From contig NZ_CP017917.1 of the NCBI RefSeq assembly GCF_002119525.1, forward strand, positions 1,364,001-1,428,000: a DNA stretch of 64,000 bases. The letters run 5' to 3'. Below the pieces are notes generated by a model. The model had not been told where the DNA came from. It made no database searches and saw only the letters and a program-made list of their open reading frames with translations. Positions 38,263 to 48,325 of the stretch are shown here, piece after piece. The translations under genes and the position numbers were made by a program. Every line of letters starts with the position of its first letter. Within the stretch, counting starts at the first letter, position 1. Origin of the DNA: Vibrio syngnathi (lineage in GTDB: Bacteria > Pseudomonadota > Gammaproteobacteria > Enterobacterales > Vibrionaceae).

Positions 38263-40440
38263 ATGTTTAACAGTATACGAACGCGAATTGCGGTGAGTGC
38301 GGGCGGAGCGATGGCTTTCACTCTGTTAATCGCCATGGGAATGACGACCAACGCATTTACCGATGTGAATAAACAAGTCACTGAAAAAGTAAAAACGCAG
38401 CTGACAGAGGCCACCGCTACGGATTTACAAAACACGGCACTTCAACAAGGTTTGAACATCGCTAACCAGCTTAACCCCGTATTAGCGAACCTTAAGCAAG
38501 TGCGCTCAATCATCGAATTAAGTTCAGAAACCGACGCAAGTGCAGAGCTTATCGTGAAACAGTTTACTGCGGCACTAGAAGCACAAAACAAAGCTGTATT
38601 TGCGGGTTACATGGTTTGGGAAGATAAGACATGGTCACAACAGTCTGTCTTGAATAACGAGCTCAACGTGAACAGCGAAGACACCTCGCTGACTTTAGAC
38701 AACCAACAAGACTCGAACACCGAGCAAAGCTTTAACACCGAGTTAGGTTTTAACAGTCAGGGCTACCTTGCCCCCTTCTTCTCTCCCAATGACCAAAACA
38801 GCTTTGATGCTGTCGCCATGGAGAGCTTTAGCAATACTGCTCTTAACAGCAACGGTGAACGCAAAGATGACTGGCACTTAATGCCATACCAAACGGGTAA
38901 AACGTTTGTGATGGAACCGTATTTTTATTCAGTGCGCGGCAAACAAGAACTCATTACCACCATCAGCCAACCAATCAAACATGAAGGAAAAATCATCGGC
39001 TCGTTAGGCTTTGATTTGTCCCTGCATGAACTCCAAAGCCAAAGTGAGTTACTTGCGCGTGACCTATTTGATGGCCAAGGAAAAATCCTAATCACTTCAT
39101 GGAAAGGCATTACACTGGCCAACAGCCGAGCTGGAAATATGGTGGGTAAAAAAGTCTCTTCTGAATTGGAATCTGAATGGTCAAAGATTCAGTCTATCGC
39201 TAACAGAGAAGGCGCCGGTCTTGTGACTTTCGGCGGCGATGAGTACGCGATTACCGCAATTGATACCAGTGATGCGCCATGGGTAGTCATGGTGTCTGTT
39301 CCTAGTAGTCACCTAGCCAAAAGCGTCAATGACTACACCGAGTGGAGTGATGCTCAGAATTCAAAAGCACTTGAAAAAGGTGTGTGGGCGGGAATCATCG
39401 CCGCTCTTCTAGGCATTGCCTCAATGGCATTCATTGCTAACTCTTTGGGCAAGGTTTTGAACAACTTAGTGGAACGCTTTAAAGATGCAGCACAGGGTGA
39501 AGGTGACTTAACTTATCGCATTGAAGTGAAAGGTAAAGATGAAACCGCTCAGCTTGCACACTGGTTCAATACCTTCCTATCTCGTATACAAGAGATGCTA
39601 CTTACCGTGATGGCAACGGCCGACCAAGTGGATAAAAACGCGACAGAAGGCCAAGCTCGTGCTGAAGTTTCACGTGACCAGTTGAATTCTCAAGTTAACG
39701 AAGTGAACTCACTTGCCACCGCTATCAATGAAATGAGTGCAACAGCGCAAGAAGTGGCGAACTCAGCGGTTCAAGCAGCTGCAGCTGCAAGCCAAGTACA
39801 AAGCAACAGCCTCAATGGTATGACGCGCATGGACAATGCCGCCAGTGCTGTAGACAGCTTGGCAGTGCAGGTTAACGATGCGCAGCAACAAACACAAAAT
39901 TTAGTCGATTCAAGCACTGCGATTCAAGGCATCTTGAGCGAGATTGGTGGCATTGCAGATCAAACTAACTTACTTGCACTGAATGCAGCCATTGAGGCAG
40001 CCCGTGCAGGTGAGGCTGGTCGAGGCTTTGCCGTGGTGGCAGATGAAGTTCGTAACCTAGCAAATCGAACTCAAGGTTCAACAGAAGAGATTCGCTCTAT
40101 GTTGGCTCGCCTAGAGCAAGAGACTCAATCTATTGTGGTACTGATGGAGCAAAGCCAAAACCAAGCGAACAACACAAAAAGTGAGACCGAAGCTGCACAT
40201 CAAGCCTTATCTGAAATCAACCAAGCGATTGAAGTGATTAATGACATGAACAATCAGATCGCTTCCGCGGCTGAAGAGCAAAGCTCTGTATCAGAAGAGA
40301 TTAACCGCAATGTAGTGATCATCAATGACACTGCAGTGGAAGTGATGGACACCATGACATCATCAGTAGCAATCAGTAATGAGCTGACAGTGAAAGCCGG
40401 AGATTTACACGGCGAACTGAGTAAGTTCAAGCTTTCTTAA
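38263..40440 (+). CDS. Methyl-accepting chemotaxis protein with double Cache sensor
   Basis: The 725-residue receptor has membrane helices at about 10-32 and 375-398 enclosing a large periplasmic dCache_1-type domain (about 45-365). That domain includes [20 protein letters not shown] and [13 protein letters not shown], typical of Cache folds. HAMP and the signalling domain follow, with tip [20 protein letters not shown]. dCache receptors usually bind amino acids or organic acids; the specific ligand is unknown. A stretch of about 40 residues rich in N, S, Q and D (about 130-165) looks like an insertion in the sensor. AGAGA precedes the ATG. No CheR/CheB pentapeptide is present. Confidence 0.94.
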   Translation: MFNSIRTRIAVSAGGAMAFTLLIAMGMTTNAFTDVNKQVTEKVKTQLTEATATDLQNTALQQGLNIANQLNPVLANLKQVRSIIELSSETDASAELIVKQFTAALEAQNKAVFAGYMVWEDKTWSQQSVLNNELNVNSEDTSLTLDNQQDSNTEQSFNTELGFNSQGYLAPFFSPNDQNSFDAVAMESFSNTALNSNGERKDDWHLMPYQTGKTFVMEPYFYSVRGKQELITTISQPIKHEGKIIGSLGFDLSLHELQSQSELLARDLFDGQGKILITSWKGITLANSRAGNMVGKKVSSELESEWSKIQSIANREGAGLVTFGGDEYAITAIDTSDAPWVVMVSVPSSHLAKSVNDYTEWSDAQNSKALEKGVWAGIIAALLGIASMAFIANSLGKVLNNLVERFKDAAQGEGDLTYRIEVKGKDETAQLAHWFNTFLSRIQEMLLTVMATADQVDKNATEGQARAEVSRDQLNSQVNEVNSLATAINEMSATAQEVANSAVQAAAAASQVQSNSLNGMTRMDNAASAVDSLAVQVNDAQQQTQNLVDSSTAIQGILSEIGGIADQTNLLALNAAIEAARAGEAGRGFAVVADEVRNLANRTQGSTEEIRSMLARLEQETQSIVVLMEQSQNQANNTKSETEAAHQALSEINQAIEVINDMNNQIASAAEEQSSVSEEINRNVVIINDTAVEVMDTMTSSVAISNELTVKAGDLHGELSKFKLS

Positions 40441-40464
40441 TGACCAACAACGTATAACAATAAC

Positions 40465-40532
40465 TAGGCCGAGAAACATCATGTTTTCGGATAAACGCAA
40501 TGTTCTTCGTGAAACAGCATGTTCTCGGCCTA
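40465..40532 (+). terminator. Long hairpin after Cache chemoreceptor
   Basis: TAGGCCGAGAA-CAT at the left pairs with ATGTTCTCGGCCTA at the right across a loop of about 40 bases. The trailing sequence is only moderately T-rich. Confidence 0.6.
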
Positions 40533-40679
40533 TTCATTTCTTAGTCCCCACTCGACTTCGAACTCATCGATTGCAGTTCATTTATTAAATTTTACGGAAC
40601 CAAGCTCGCCTAGCCAATCAGTCCTAACCAAACGATCCCTACACACTATTCAACCCAAACTACCCTAATAGAAACAAAG

Positions 40680-41513
40680 CTACTCAGAATCTAACTCCAC
40701 AAGTTGATTAAGCACTTCTTTGTCTAACACGGGGTGATGTTTGCTCGCTAAAATCAGCACAATATCCACGGCTGGTAACGGTGGCATATCTTCAAGAATA
40801 TTCAAATCCGGAGTCACACTGAGCTTACCCATCGCGCCAATCGCTAAACCCGCTTTAACGATGGCACGTTGTGCCGAAGCGGTATTGCTGCACGCCAACA
40901 ACTGATAAGGCGTGCCCTGTTTAGTTAAACCATTCACTGCCGCTGCGTGATACTTACAATCGGTCTGAAACAAGGCTAGTGGGATGGGTTTAGAATCATC
41001 GAACACATAGTCTGGGCTGCTAATCCATACGCCCACATCACTGGTAAGCCAATAACCCTCTTCACTGTTGGGCGCTCGGGTGACAATTGCAGCATCAAGC
41101 CTTCCATCATCCAACCACTCTCTGAGCGTAATGCTTGGCAGGCTGAATACTTGAATAGAACAGGTGGGTTCTGCTTTCTGCAACAGGCGAATCACTTTTG
41201 GCAGAATAGTGTCATTGTAGTCTTCTGGGCAGCCGAGTCTTAGAGGTTGTTTGTCTTCGTAACGCTTTACTTGCTTGAGGGCGGTATTGTGAAGGGCGAC
41301 TAATTGTTCAGCATGAGAACGCAGCGCTAAACCGGCTTCTGTCAGCACAAGATTACGGCCTTCTTTCTGGAAAAGAGTCACGTTGAGTTCTTCTTCCAAT
41401 TTGCGCATCTGCGCACTGAATGCCGATTGGGTGCGATTTATCTGTTTCGCTGCACGAGTAAAGCTACTGGTTTCTACAAACGCGAGAAAGCCTCGCAAAG
41501 CATCAATATCCAT
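40680..41513 (-). CDS. LysR-family transcriptional regulator
   Basis: The 277-residue regulator has an N-terminal winged helix (about 1-60, SSFTRAAKQINRTQSAFSAQ, LFQKEGRNLVLTEAG) and a C-terminal effector domain. The FSAQMRKLEEEL and LRLGCPEDY stretches recall the LrhA/HexA-like branch, but I cannot name the target. ATG 41513 has GGTGA at the proper distance. ATG 41531 gives six more residues without a ribosome site. It is divergent from a glutathione transferase gene 154 bases away, a natural candidate target. Confidence 0.91.
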   Translation of the reverse strand: MDIDALRGFLAFVETSSFTRAAKQINRTQSAFSAQMRKLEEELNVTLFQKEGRNLVLTEAGLALRSHAEQLVALHNTALKQVKRYEDKQPLRLGCPEDYNDTILPKVIRLLQKAEPTCSIQVFSLPSITLREWLDDGRLDAAIVTRAPNSEEGYWLTSDVGVWISSPDYVFDDSKPIPLALFQTDCKYHAAAVNGLTKQGTPYQLLACSNTASAQRAIVKAGLAIGAMGKLSVTPDLNILEDMPPLPAVDIVLILASKHHPVLDKEVLNQLVELDSE

Positions 41514-41667
41514 ATTGAAATCACCACTCATCGTTTTTATTAATGTATTGCATCAAAATTATCCGTTAGTGCGCCGCAATACAATCTTCTAAGCTCAAAT
41601 GCATGCCCCTAAGGCAAATCCATACCCTAAGTCTCAAAGCATACCCACCAAACGCAAGGAAGCAACT

Positions 41668-42315
41668 ATGCAGCTTTATATTGGAAATCAAAACTACTCA
41701 ACTTGGTCATTGCGCGCATGGCTGATATTCGACAACTACAACTTGAATGCGGAAGTCATCAAGCTCAAGCTATTCACGTCTGATTTTTACGACACTCTAG
41801 CGAAAGTGACGCCAACGGCCAAGGTTCCAACCTTAGTTGATGGCGACGTTACCGTGTGGGATTCATTGGCAATTCTCGAATACGTTAACGAGGCACACTT
41901 GAACGGCGCAGCATGGCCTAGCTCAGTGAAAGAACGCGCCCATGCCCGAGCAATTTCCGCCGAGATGCACTCAGGATTTTTTGCCGTCAGAAATGAAATG
42001 CCGATGAATTGCCGTGCACAACGAAAGCTCACACTCAGTGAAGACGCATTGAAAGACATCGCCCGTATTGATTCCTTATGGTCGGCACAAATGGAACAAT
42101 ACCCAGAAGGGTGGTTGTTTGGTGAATGGTCGATTGCCGATGCGATGTTTGCACCTTTGGCATTACGCGTAGAAACCTATGGCGTCAAACTTTCAGAGAA
42201 GGCATCACAGTATCAGCAACGCGTGCTCAACAGCCCATCAGTAAAAAAATGGTTGGCAGAAGCGAGCTTAGAAACCGATGTGGTTGAAGAGGACGAGGCA
42301 GGCAAGCCTGTATAA
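41668..42315 (+). CDS. Glutathione S-transferase family protein
   Basis: The 215-residue protein has an N-terminal thioredoxin-like domain (about 1-80, with GNQNYSTWSLRAW, KVPTLVDGD and VWDSLAILEYV). The predicted glutathione gamma-glutamyl contact, E-Y after the AIL segment, is present. A helical C-terminal domain (about 95-205) ends with GEWSIADAMFAPL. It probably conjugates or reduces small electrophiles with glutathione; the substrate is unknown. AAGGAAG five bases before ATG 41668 settles the start against an upstream frame at 41599. Confidence 0.9.
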   Translation: MQLYIGNQNYSTWSLRAWLIFDNYNLNAEVIKLKLFTSDFYDTLAKVTPTAKVPTLVDGDVTVWDSLAILEYVNEAHLNGAAWPSSVKERAHARAISAEMHSGFFAVRNEMPMNCRAQRKLTLSEDALKDIARIDSLWSAQMEQYPEGWLFGEWSIADAMFAPLALRVETYGVKLSEKASQYQQRVLNSPSVKKWLAEASLETDVVEEDEAGKPV

Positions 42316-42333
42316 AATACAGAACACCCTTTC

Positions 42334-42362
42334 AAGGCTCACTAGTCTGTGAGCCTTTATTT
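42334..42362 (+). terminator. Terminator after glutathione transferase gene
   Basis: AAGGCTCAC pairs with GTGAGCCTT over a six-base loop, followed by TATTT. Confidence 0.8.
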
Positions 42363-42458
42363 AAACCTTAATACTTTGGTCGATTGTGATCACCGAATCA
42401 CAATGTGCAGATGTGATTGTTTATATTCAACTAAATGCAAATAGTTAAGATAAACGTT

Positions 42459-43901
42459 ATGTTACGAGCAACCATCGCATTACTCAGTGTCACTAGCTTG
42501 GCCGTATCTGCCAATGTCACCCTTCCCTCAGGAGAAGACTGGATCAATCATGCTTCTGAAGGGCTCGCACCTTACTGGCTTATGCCGAGCGCACAGGGAG
42601 AACCGATAGGCAACTTCCCTACTTTCCGCTGCGATGATGGTACCTTGCTCGATGTATCTGCTGTGTGTCCTGAATTGAACAGAGGCTGGATCAGCCCGCA
42701 CTTTGGCAAGGAGTTTACGCGCATGAAATCACGCCAAACCTATGCCTACGGCGTGCTCTACCATCTTACCGGAGACAAACAGGCTTTAGCGCTTGCCAAG
42801 CAAGGTGCCTACTACCTCATTGATCAACTAGAAGATAAGCAAAATGGTGGCTTTATTGGCTACATAAAAGAGGGAAAAGCAGGTCAGGATTGGCAGCAGC
42901 GTACCTCTCAAGATCAAGCGTACGCGCTGGTTGGCCTTGCTATGTACTACTACCTGACCCAAGACAAAAAGGTAGAAGAAGCACTCATCGCCCAACAAGC
43001 TTTTATCTTTGATAAATATCGACTTAGCGACAACAGCGGTCTTGCTTGGGTACTCGCCGACGGTGAAGATGGCAGTGCAAAACGACGTGAACTGGTCGCG
43101 CAACTTGATCAAATAAACGGCTACCTGTTGTTAGTCGCTCCTCTGCTCAAAGAACCCGTCAAAACCAAATGGCTTGATGACTTAAACTGGCTCACGCAAG
43201 CCATGATTGATCACTACCACTCTGAAGATGAACAACGCTTCTACGGCGCAATTCATGATAAAGCTGCGATGATGCCGAATGCCAATCACAACGATTTTGG
43301 GCACACCATCAAAGCATATTGGATGACCTATCTAACCGGTCATGCATTAGATAATTCCGATTGGTCGGAGTTTGGTTTAGACGGTATGAAACACACTTTG
43401 GGCCAGGCGCAATATCAGAAAGACTTTGCCAATGTATCTAACTACTTTGGTGAGCGACTTCAGAAGATGTGGCAAGGGCAAGATATCACGGGCTGGCAAA
43501 GCAGACCGCAAAGTCAGTGGGCGTCATCATGGGAGTGGGCTGAGCTTGATCAAGCGGCCATGACGGTTTCGCTGGTCGATGGTTCAATGAAAGACGTCCT
43601 GCAATACACCCTACCAACCTTTCATGATGTATGGGTCGACCACAAATATGGTGGCGTTGGGCTTGATCCTAAGCGAACTAAAGCTTTCCATTGGGGCAAT
43701 GGCTATCACCAATTTGAACATGCGCTGATTGGCTATTTATATGCTCGACAAGAGGAAGGTAAACCCGCTGTACTTCACTACGCAAGGCCAACTAACAGCA
43801 AGATGCCAATGGAACCTTATTACTATCAAGGAGATGTACTTAAATTAGAGAATCAGAGCGATGGAACGCAAAAGGTCAGTTTCAACAACATTCGACCTTA
43901 A
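42459..43901 (+). CDS. Secreted AGE-fold (alpha/alpha-barrel) protein
   Basis: The 480-residue protein has an N-terminal signal peptide (about 1-18, MLRATIALLSVTSLAVSA). A body of repeated helices follows, resembling N-acylglucosamine 2-epimerase-type six-hairpin barrels: RMKSRQTYAYGVLYHLTG, GFIGYIKEGKAGQD, YQKDFANVSNYFGERL and VDHKYGGVGL. These proteins act on saccharides; catalytic His residues typical of epimerases could be His-rich sites near 295-305 and 430-440. Export to the periplasm is unusual for AGE enzymes, so a periplasmic lyase, hydrolase or epimerase for a glycan is possible. I use ATG 42459 because it starts the signal peptide directly. A good Shine-Dalgarno is lacking. Confidence 0.75.
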   Translation: MLRATIALLSVTSLAVSANVTLPSGEDWINHASEGLAPYWLMPSAQGEPIGNFPTFRCDDGTLLDVSAVCPELNRGWISPHFGKEFTRMKSRQTYAYGVLYHLTGDKQALALAKQGAYYLIDQLEDKQNGGFIGYIKEGKAGQDWQQRTSQDQAYALVGLAMYYYLTQDKKVEEALIAQQAFIFDKYRLSDNSGLAWVLADGEDGSAKRRELVAQLDQINGYLLLVAPLLKEPVKTKWLDDLNWLTQAMIDHYHSEDEQRFYGAIHDKAAMMPNANHNDFGHTIKAYWMTYLTGHALDNSDWSEFGLDGMKHTLGQAQYQKDFANVSNYFGERLQKMWQGQDITGWQSRPQSQWASSWEWAELDQAAMTVSLVDGSMKDVLQYTLPTFHDVWVDHKYGGVGLDPKRTKAFHWGNGYHQFEHALIGYLYARQEEGKPAVLHYARPTNSKMPMEPYYYQGDVLKLENQSDGTQKVSFNNIRP

Positions 43902-43978
43902 TACCTGATATTCACTCATCGGTATTTCTGGAAGTGGTTAACGACTAAGACGGAGCTGATGAGTGGCTAGCTGTTAGC

Positions 43979-44009
43979 AAAGCCTGAAAAGAAGATCTTC
44001 AGGCTTTTG
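43979..44009. terminator. Terminator after AGE-fold gene
   Basis: AAAGCCTGAA pairs with TTCAGGCTTT over a nine-base loop. The flanks are moderately T- and A-rich. Confidence 0.75.
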
Positions 44010-44109
44010 AAATACCGTTGAGCAACATTTATTGGTAGGATTTTAAATGAATACATAAGCAAGTGAATCTTGTCGGATCTTCAGTTAAACCATATGCGTC
44101 ATCACGAAA

Positions 44110-44517
44110 TCACTTCTTATTATTCTGCTCAACCAACTTTTCATTCCACGCTTCGTTGCCGTCTCGCTTACTGACATCATATTCAGAGCAGAACTGCGAT
44201 ATGGTCATGTTGTTATCGCCAGTTGCTAACTTTAATGCCAATTGAACTTGTTGAAGTTTGCTTTGCAGACGAAGGTTTTGACCTGCCTTTGGGCTTTTTT
44301 CTTTAGCAAACTTTAAAGCAGCATGTTTACGTTCGGCAGCTCCCGCTCGGCGATCCGCTTCTGATAATAGATATTTTAGCTGCGCGACACTCTTGCCCTT
44401 CTTAAAGGCAGGTTCAAGCAACTCAACGCATTCATCAAATGATGGATTTATAACATATGGATCAATTCTATGCGCTTGTTGGCGCATCCACTCTAGCGCG
44501 AGCTTTTCATCTGACAT
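44110..44517 (-). CDS. Hypothetical basic protein
   Basis: The 135-residue soluble protein begins MSDEKLALEWMRQQAHRIDP and has no recognised domain. It is K- and Q-rich toward the C-terminus, and LSEADRRAGAAERKHAALKFA suggests a long charged helix. The ATG at 44517 is preceded by AAAGA. A longer frame from 44568 lacks a ribosome site. It stands alone, with the next minus-strand gene starting beyond 44711. Confidence 0.6.
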   Translation of the reverse strand: MSDEKLALEWMRQQAHRIDPYVINPSFDECVELLEPAFKKGKSVAQLKYLLSEADRRAGAAERKHAALKFAKEKSPKAGQNLRLQSKLQQVQLALKLATGDNNMTISQFCSEYDVSKRDGNEAWNEKLVEQNNKK

Positions 44518-44710
44518 TTTGCAATCTTTACCAATAAAACAGCCGTACATGGTATCGCTCAATAGCAAACCGCTGCAATAAAAAATTGAGTAACTTTTGC
44601 CTTTTTAATTAGAGCTTGTAGTTTAGTATCAATAACGCCAAATTGAACCGCTGCCTTAACCCCGCAACGAAGAGCTAAAGTTGATGCTATTGATACCTCT
44701 TTCGGCCTTT

Positions 44711-46042
44711 TTAACGCATCACAAACAGCTCTTCGTGATAATTCTGGTCAACATTGAACTTGTACGCATCGAGTTCTTTTTTAAGCGATGTTGAGAACAA
44801 CTCTGGCCCACAAAAATACAAATCATAAACGTTTAGATCACCACATTGACTCGCGATTCTCTCTGCGTTTAATCGAGGTGAGTGCAAGGTATCTATTACA
44901 TTCAGCTTCACTCCGACTAGATGCGCAAGGTGCCATAATTCATCGACTAAATGCTTATCGACACCACGGGTACAGTAAAACAGTTCAATTCGAGGATGAG
45001 TTTTCTCTGTTTTGAGCGCTTCAAGCGTTGCAAAAAACGACGCTATTCCGACACCACCCGCAATCCAAATTTGTGGCTTACTTAAGTCAAACTCAAGTCG
45101 ACCATAAGGCCCTTCCACCGTAACCGCATCGCCCGCATTTACTCGTTCATAAAGACCATTCGTAAAGTCACCCAATTCTTTAATCAAGAAGCGCAGTTCT
45201 GAGTCTTCGCTGCCTGACACAATGGTAAACGGATGCGGGTCTTCGTTACCAAAACGCAAGTACGCAAACTGCCCTGCTTTATGGCCTCGCCAAGATGTAT
45301 CGGGCTTTAATACTAACTCCATCACTTCAGATTTTGGAAAGTAGCGAGTGGACACAACAGAAGTAGAATGCCGATTACGACGCCCAACAAAACCCAACAA
45401 ACTGTAAATCGCTGCGACAGACCCAACCAAAGCAAAGGCCACCGTTAGGTAATAAATGGGCTGGCCCCAATAGGCATGTTTGAGCAGTAATACCGAGTGA
45501 AACGCGATCAACAGATACGCGACAGACATCAAGCGATGTGACAATTTAAACGGTTTGTATTTTACTGCTGCCCACAACGACGCGACCAATAAAACAAGCA
45601 ATAGGTAGAAACCCCACTCGCCAATATTTTCAGCAAAACCGTGTAGTCCATTGACCCACGCTTCCCAACCAGACAAGGTTCTTGCCGGGCCTGAACCGTC
45701 ATGACGAACAGGTTTCGCCAACACACCTGACATCACTAGCCACTTAGGGATCTGGTACCACAACCAGTGCGTCACACCCAATGCAACGCCACCGATACCC
45801 AACCATTTGTGGACTCGATACGCTTTATCCATACCTTTGAGCCAATTCTCAACCATAGGTAGACGCATCGCCAAGATCATGGTGATGGACATTAACATCA
45901 GAGACAAAATACCCGAGTACTGAATCATGGCCGAGCGCCATTCAAATACGTTGCTTGAAGCGAAGAGTTGCGGTTCCATCGCAAACCAAAAGGCTGACAT
46001 TGTGGCAATCATTGCCCAGATGATATTGCGGACTGTTTTCAT
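44711..46042 (-). CDS. Membrane ferric-reductase-like flavoprotein
   Basis: The 443-residue protein begins with five or six hydrophobic helices (about 5-210) that include the histidine-bearing segments of a ferric-reductase-like heme domain (YRVHKWLGIGGVALGVTHW, LSHRLMSVAYLLIAFHS). An FAD-binding ferredoxin-reductase fold (about 220-310, HPFTIVSG) and an NAD(P)-binding part (about 315-440, IWIAGGVGIASF, YFCGPELF) follow. It would move electrons from NAD(P)H through FAD and heme across the membrane; physiological acceptors are not certain. It is divergent from a flavin-reductase-like gene, which hints at a shared redox role. Confidence 0.9.
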   Translation of the reverse strand: MKTVRNIIWAMIATMSAFWFAMEPQLFASSNVFEWRSAMIQYSGILSLMLMSITMILAMRLPMVENWLKGMDKAYRVHKWLGIGGVALGVTHWLWYQIPKWLVMSGVLAKPVRHDGSGPARTLSGWEAWVNGLHGFAENIGEWGFYLLLVLLVASLWAAVKYKPFKLSHRLMSVAYLLIAFHSVLLLKHAYWGQPIYYLTVAFALVGSVAAIYSLLGFVGRRNRHSTSVVSTRYFPKSEVMELVLKPDTSWRGHKAGQFAYLRFGNEDPHPFTIVSGSEDSELRFLIKELGDFTNGLYERVNAGDAVTVEGPYGRLEFDLSKPQIWIAGGVGIASFFATLEALKTEKTHPRIELFYCTRGVDKHLVDELWHLAHLVGVKLNVIDTLHSPRLNAERIASQCGDLNVYDLYFCGPELFSTSLKKELDAYKFNVDQNYHEELFVMR

Positions 46043-46200
46043 TTTTTAACACTCATAAAGACGACATCATTACTTTAGCGTGCGTGATGTAAAGCGACGT
46101 CAACATGCGTAAATCTATGCAAAGGCACATACTCAATTGATCGATAGCGGATGCTTCTGCGTAAATATGATTTGGCTAATGAACACGTTCGTCGATAACA

Positions 46201-46920
46201 ATGGGAAGCAAAAAAGACATGAAGGACATGAACCTTTCAAGACAAGATATTCAAACAATGGATCAGCGAGAACGCGCTCGCTTAATCAACTCCTTATCGG
46301 GATTCAAAAGCGCCAACCTAATTGGTACGTGTGATAAACAAGGGCTAGAAAACCTTGCTGTGGTAAGCTCGGTGGTTCATTTAGGGTCAAATCCCCCCTT
46401 GTTTGGCTTCATCGTCCGACCATCAGAAAGTCGTCGCCATACATTAGAGAATATCCTAGAAACTCGACACTTCACCATCAACAGCATCGGTGCGGGCTTT
46501 GTTCAAAAAGCCCATCAAACTTCGGCTCGTTATCCTAAATCAATCTCAGAGTTTAACGCGGTCGGTCTCACGTCCTATTACGATGATGTGTTCCCTGCTC
46601 CGTTTGTCTTGGAGAGTCCTCTGAAAATAGGCTTAGCTTTCAAAGAACAAATCACAATTGAAAGTAACCAAACTCAAATGTTGATTGGTGAAGTTGTTAC
46701 AATTCACGCTCCAAAACGTGCCGTGATGCCGGACGGCTACCTAGATTTAGAAGCGTTAGATTTAGTCACAATTTCAGGGCTAGACAGTTATCATGTCACG
46801 CAGAGGTTACATCGTTTAAGCTATGCAAAACCAAATAGGTCACTGTTTCCACTGACCCACGAAGGCAACCCAACCTCATGGGAGGCTTTCGAACACAATC
46901 TCACTCATTTTGTTCGGTAA
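46201..46920 (+). CDS. Flavin reductase / FMN-binding split-barrel protein
   Basis: The 239-residue protein resembles the flavin reductase-like FMN-binding family: ANLIGTCDKQGLENLAVVSS, PPLFGFIVRP and TLENILETRHFTINSI. It binds FMN and may reduce flavin or a substrate with NAD(P)H. The start is uncertain: ATG 46201 gives nine extra charged residues; ATG 46219 and ATG 46228 (GAAGG just before) are alternatives. It is divergent from the membrane flavoprotein and followed by the CLCA_X gene on the same strand. Confidence 0.85.
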   Translation: MGSKKDMKDMNLSRQDIQTMDQRERARLINSLSGFKSANLIGTCDKQGLENLAVVSSVVHLGSNPPLFGFIVRPSESRRHTLENILETRHFTINSIGAGFVQKAHQTSARYPKSISEFNAVGLTSYYDDVFPAPFVLESPLKIGLAFKEQITIESNQTQMLIGEVVTIHAPKRAVMPDGYLDLEALDLVTISGLDSYHVTQRLHRLSYAKPNRSLFPLTHEGNPTSWEAFEHNLTHFVR

Positions 46921-47005
46921 TTTACTGGCAAAGCTGCTAACTTTCCCAACTTAACCCTGTGCACCACACAACAGCGCTAAACTACATCTATTTCCAAGGA
47001 CCCTT

Positions 47006-47797
47006 TTGAAGTTAACCCACTTTAAATACAGAACGCGCAAAGGCCCGGACTACCGACATGGCGATCAGGTGTCATTCATGGACATCAAACAGACCTTCGG
47101 TATGGGCAGCATTCGTGTGGGCGCTTGGGTAACGAAAGAAGAGAAAGAGCTCGCTGCAAATCTGATATTCGACTCGTTAGCAGACTTGGCTTACATCTTG
47201 GCTTTGCCACCAGAAGCAATTGGCTTGCGTGGCACATTAGGCTTGGCGTTCGGCAGTGGTGGCAGAAAAGGTGTACAAGCACACTACGCACCGAACCAGA
47301 GAGAATTAGCCCTAGCTAAGAATGCAGGAGCTGGTGCACTCGCCCACGAGTTCTGGCATGCATTTGACCACTACATCGCTGAAAAGGCGTTTGAGATCGG
47401 CGATACCTCAGGCCCTCGAAAACACATCTTGTTCGCCAGTGACTGTTGGTTACACGATAGAAACGTGCGACCTCATCCATTAAACGAGAGTTTGATGTCA
47501 CTGTTCGATGCCTCACTACTCAGTGACAACAACCTAGATAAACACGACTACGTGGCTCGAAGTGTCATTGCAGACAAGGCAACGTCTGCCCGTTACTTCT
47601 CACTACCCACAGAAATGATGGCGCGAGCCTTTGAAGCTACGATTGAATCCTGTTCAGATATCGAGAATTCTTACTTAGTCGATGGCACGACCAAGCCGGA
47701 TATGTTCCCTCTCTATCCAGACCTCAAGCATCGCAAAGAGATTTATGAAGCGCTTCAAGGTTATTTCGCTCCATTAGGTCGTTCTCTAAGTAAGTAA
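47006..47797 (+). CDS. CLCA_X family zincin-like protein
   Basis: The 263-residue soluble protein carries His114-Glu115-x-x-His118 in AHEFWHAFDHY, the classic metalloprotease zinc motif, followed by a region (about 120-250) typical of proteins annotated in Vibrio as CLCA_X family. It has no obvious signal peptide, so it acts in the cytoplasm if it is a peptidase; the substrate is unknown. The likely start is TTG 47006, with AAGGA just upstream. The next gene begins 94 bases after the stop. Confidence 0.8.
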   Translation: MKLTHFKYRTRKGPDYRHGDQVSFMDIKQTFGMGSIRVGAWVTKEEKELAANLIFDSLADLAYILALPPEAIGLRGTLGLAFGSGGRKGVQAHYAPNQRELALAKNAGAGALAHEFWHAFDHYIAEKAFEIGDTSGPRKHILFASDCWLHDRNVRPHPLNESLMSLFDASLLSDNNLDKHDYVARSVIADKATSARYFSLPTEMMARAFEATIESCSDIENSYLVDGTTKPDMFPLYPDLKHRKEIYEALQGYFAPLGRSLSK

Positions 47798-47890
47798 CGT
47801 CTTAAGTCGTTTGCTTGAAGAGATGACCAAGCAGTGGAAAATGTTTATAGTCGAGACTCAAACTTCAACATGCATGATTTAGAGGCAGTA

Positions 47891-48214
47891 ATGATCAGTT
47901 GGCCATCTTTGGTAAAACTCGACGGTGACGATGAGCTTATTTACGTCGCATCCGAACACGATTTTCAAGCAGAATGCTCAGACATGATCTTGGGCGAAGA
48001 TGATTACCTCATCGATTCAGAGGGCGACAGCTACTCGCTTCAATCGAGTTCAAACCAACTATCCCTAGCTAAACGAACACTGCAATATTCGGTTGAAGCC
48101 GTGACGAAACTGATTCGAAATCACGAGCTCCAGAAAGCAGAAGTATGCCTGATGAAGATCCACTTCCAGACTATCGAAGAAGCGATTCAGTCTTTGGCTT
48201 TTGAGCCACGTTAA
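47891..48214 (+). CDS. DUF4144-like hypothetical protein
   Basis: The 107-residue acidic protein starts MISWPSLVKLDGDDELIYVA, a beginning I associate with DUF4144 of Vibrio and relatives. A predicted C-terminal helix pair contains the stretches SVEAVTKLIRNHELQ and MKIHFQTIEEAIQSL. Function is unknown. ATG 47891 is preceded by AGAGG and is better than 47834, which lacks a ribosome site. It may be co-transcribed with the CLCA_X gene, ending at the terminator at 48276. Confidence 0.75.
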   Translation: MISWPSLVKLDGDDELIYVASEHDFQAECSDMILGEDDYLIDSEGDSYSLQSSSNQLSLAKRTLQYSVEAVTKLIRNHELQKAEVCLMKIHFQTIEEAIQSLAFEPR

Positions 48215-48275
48215 TATTGGTTATTAGCTCGAAACCTAAATTCGAAGCACAGTAGTGAATTAATACAGAACAAAC

Positions 48276-48306
48276 AAAAACAGCGCCCAAATAGGCGCTG
48301 TTTTTC
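48276..48306. terminator. Terminator between DUF4144 and DcuB-type genes
   Basis: AAAAACAGCGCC pairs perfectly with GGCGCTGTTTTT over a six-base loop. It is usable by both convergent genes. Confidence 0.93.
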
Positions 48307-48325
48307 GTTTTACTTAGTTAACAGG

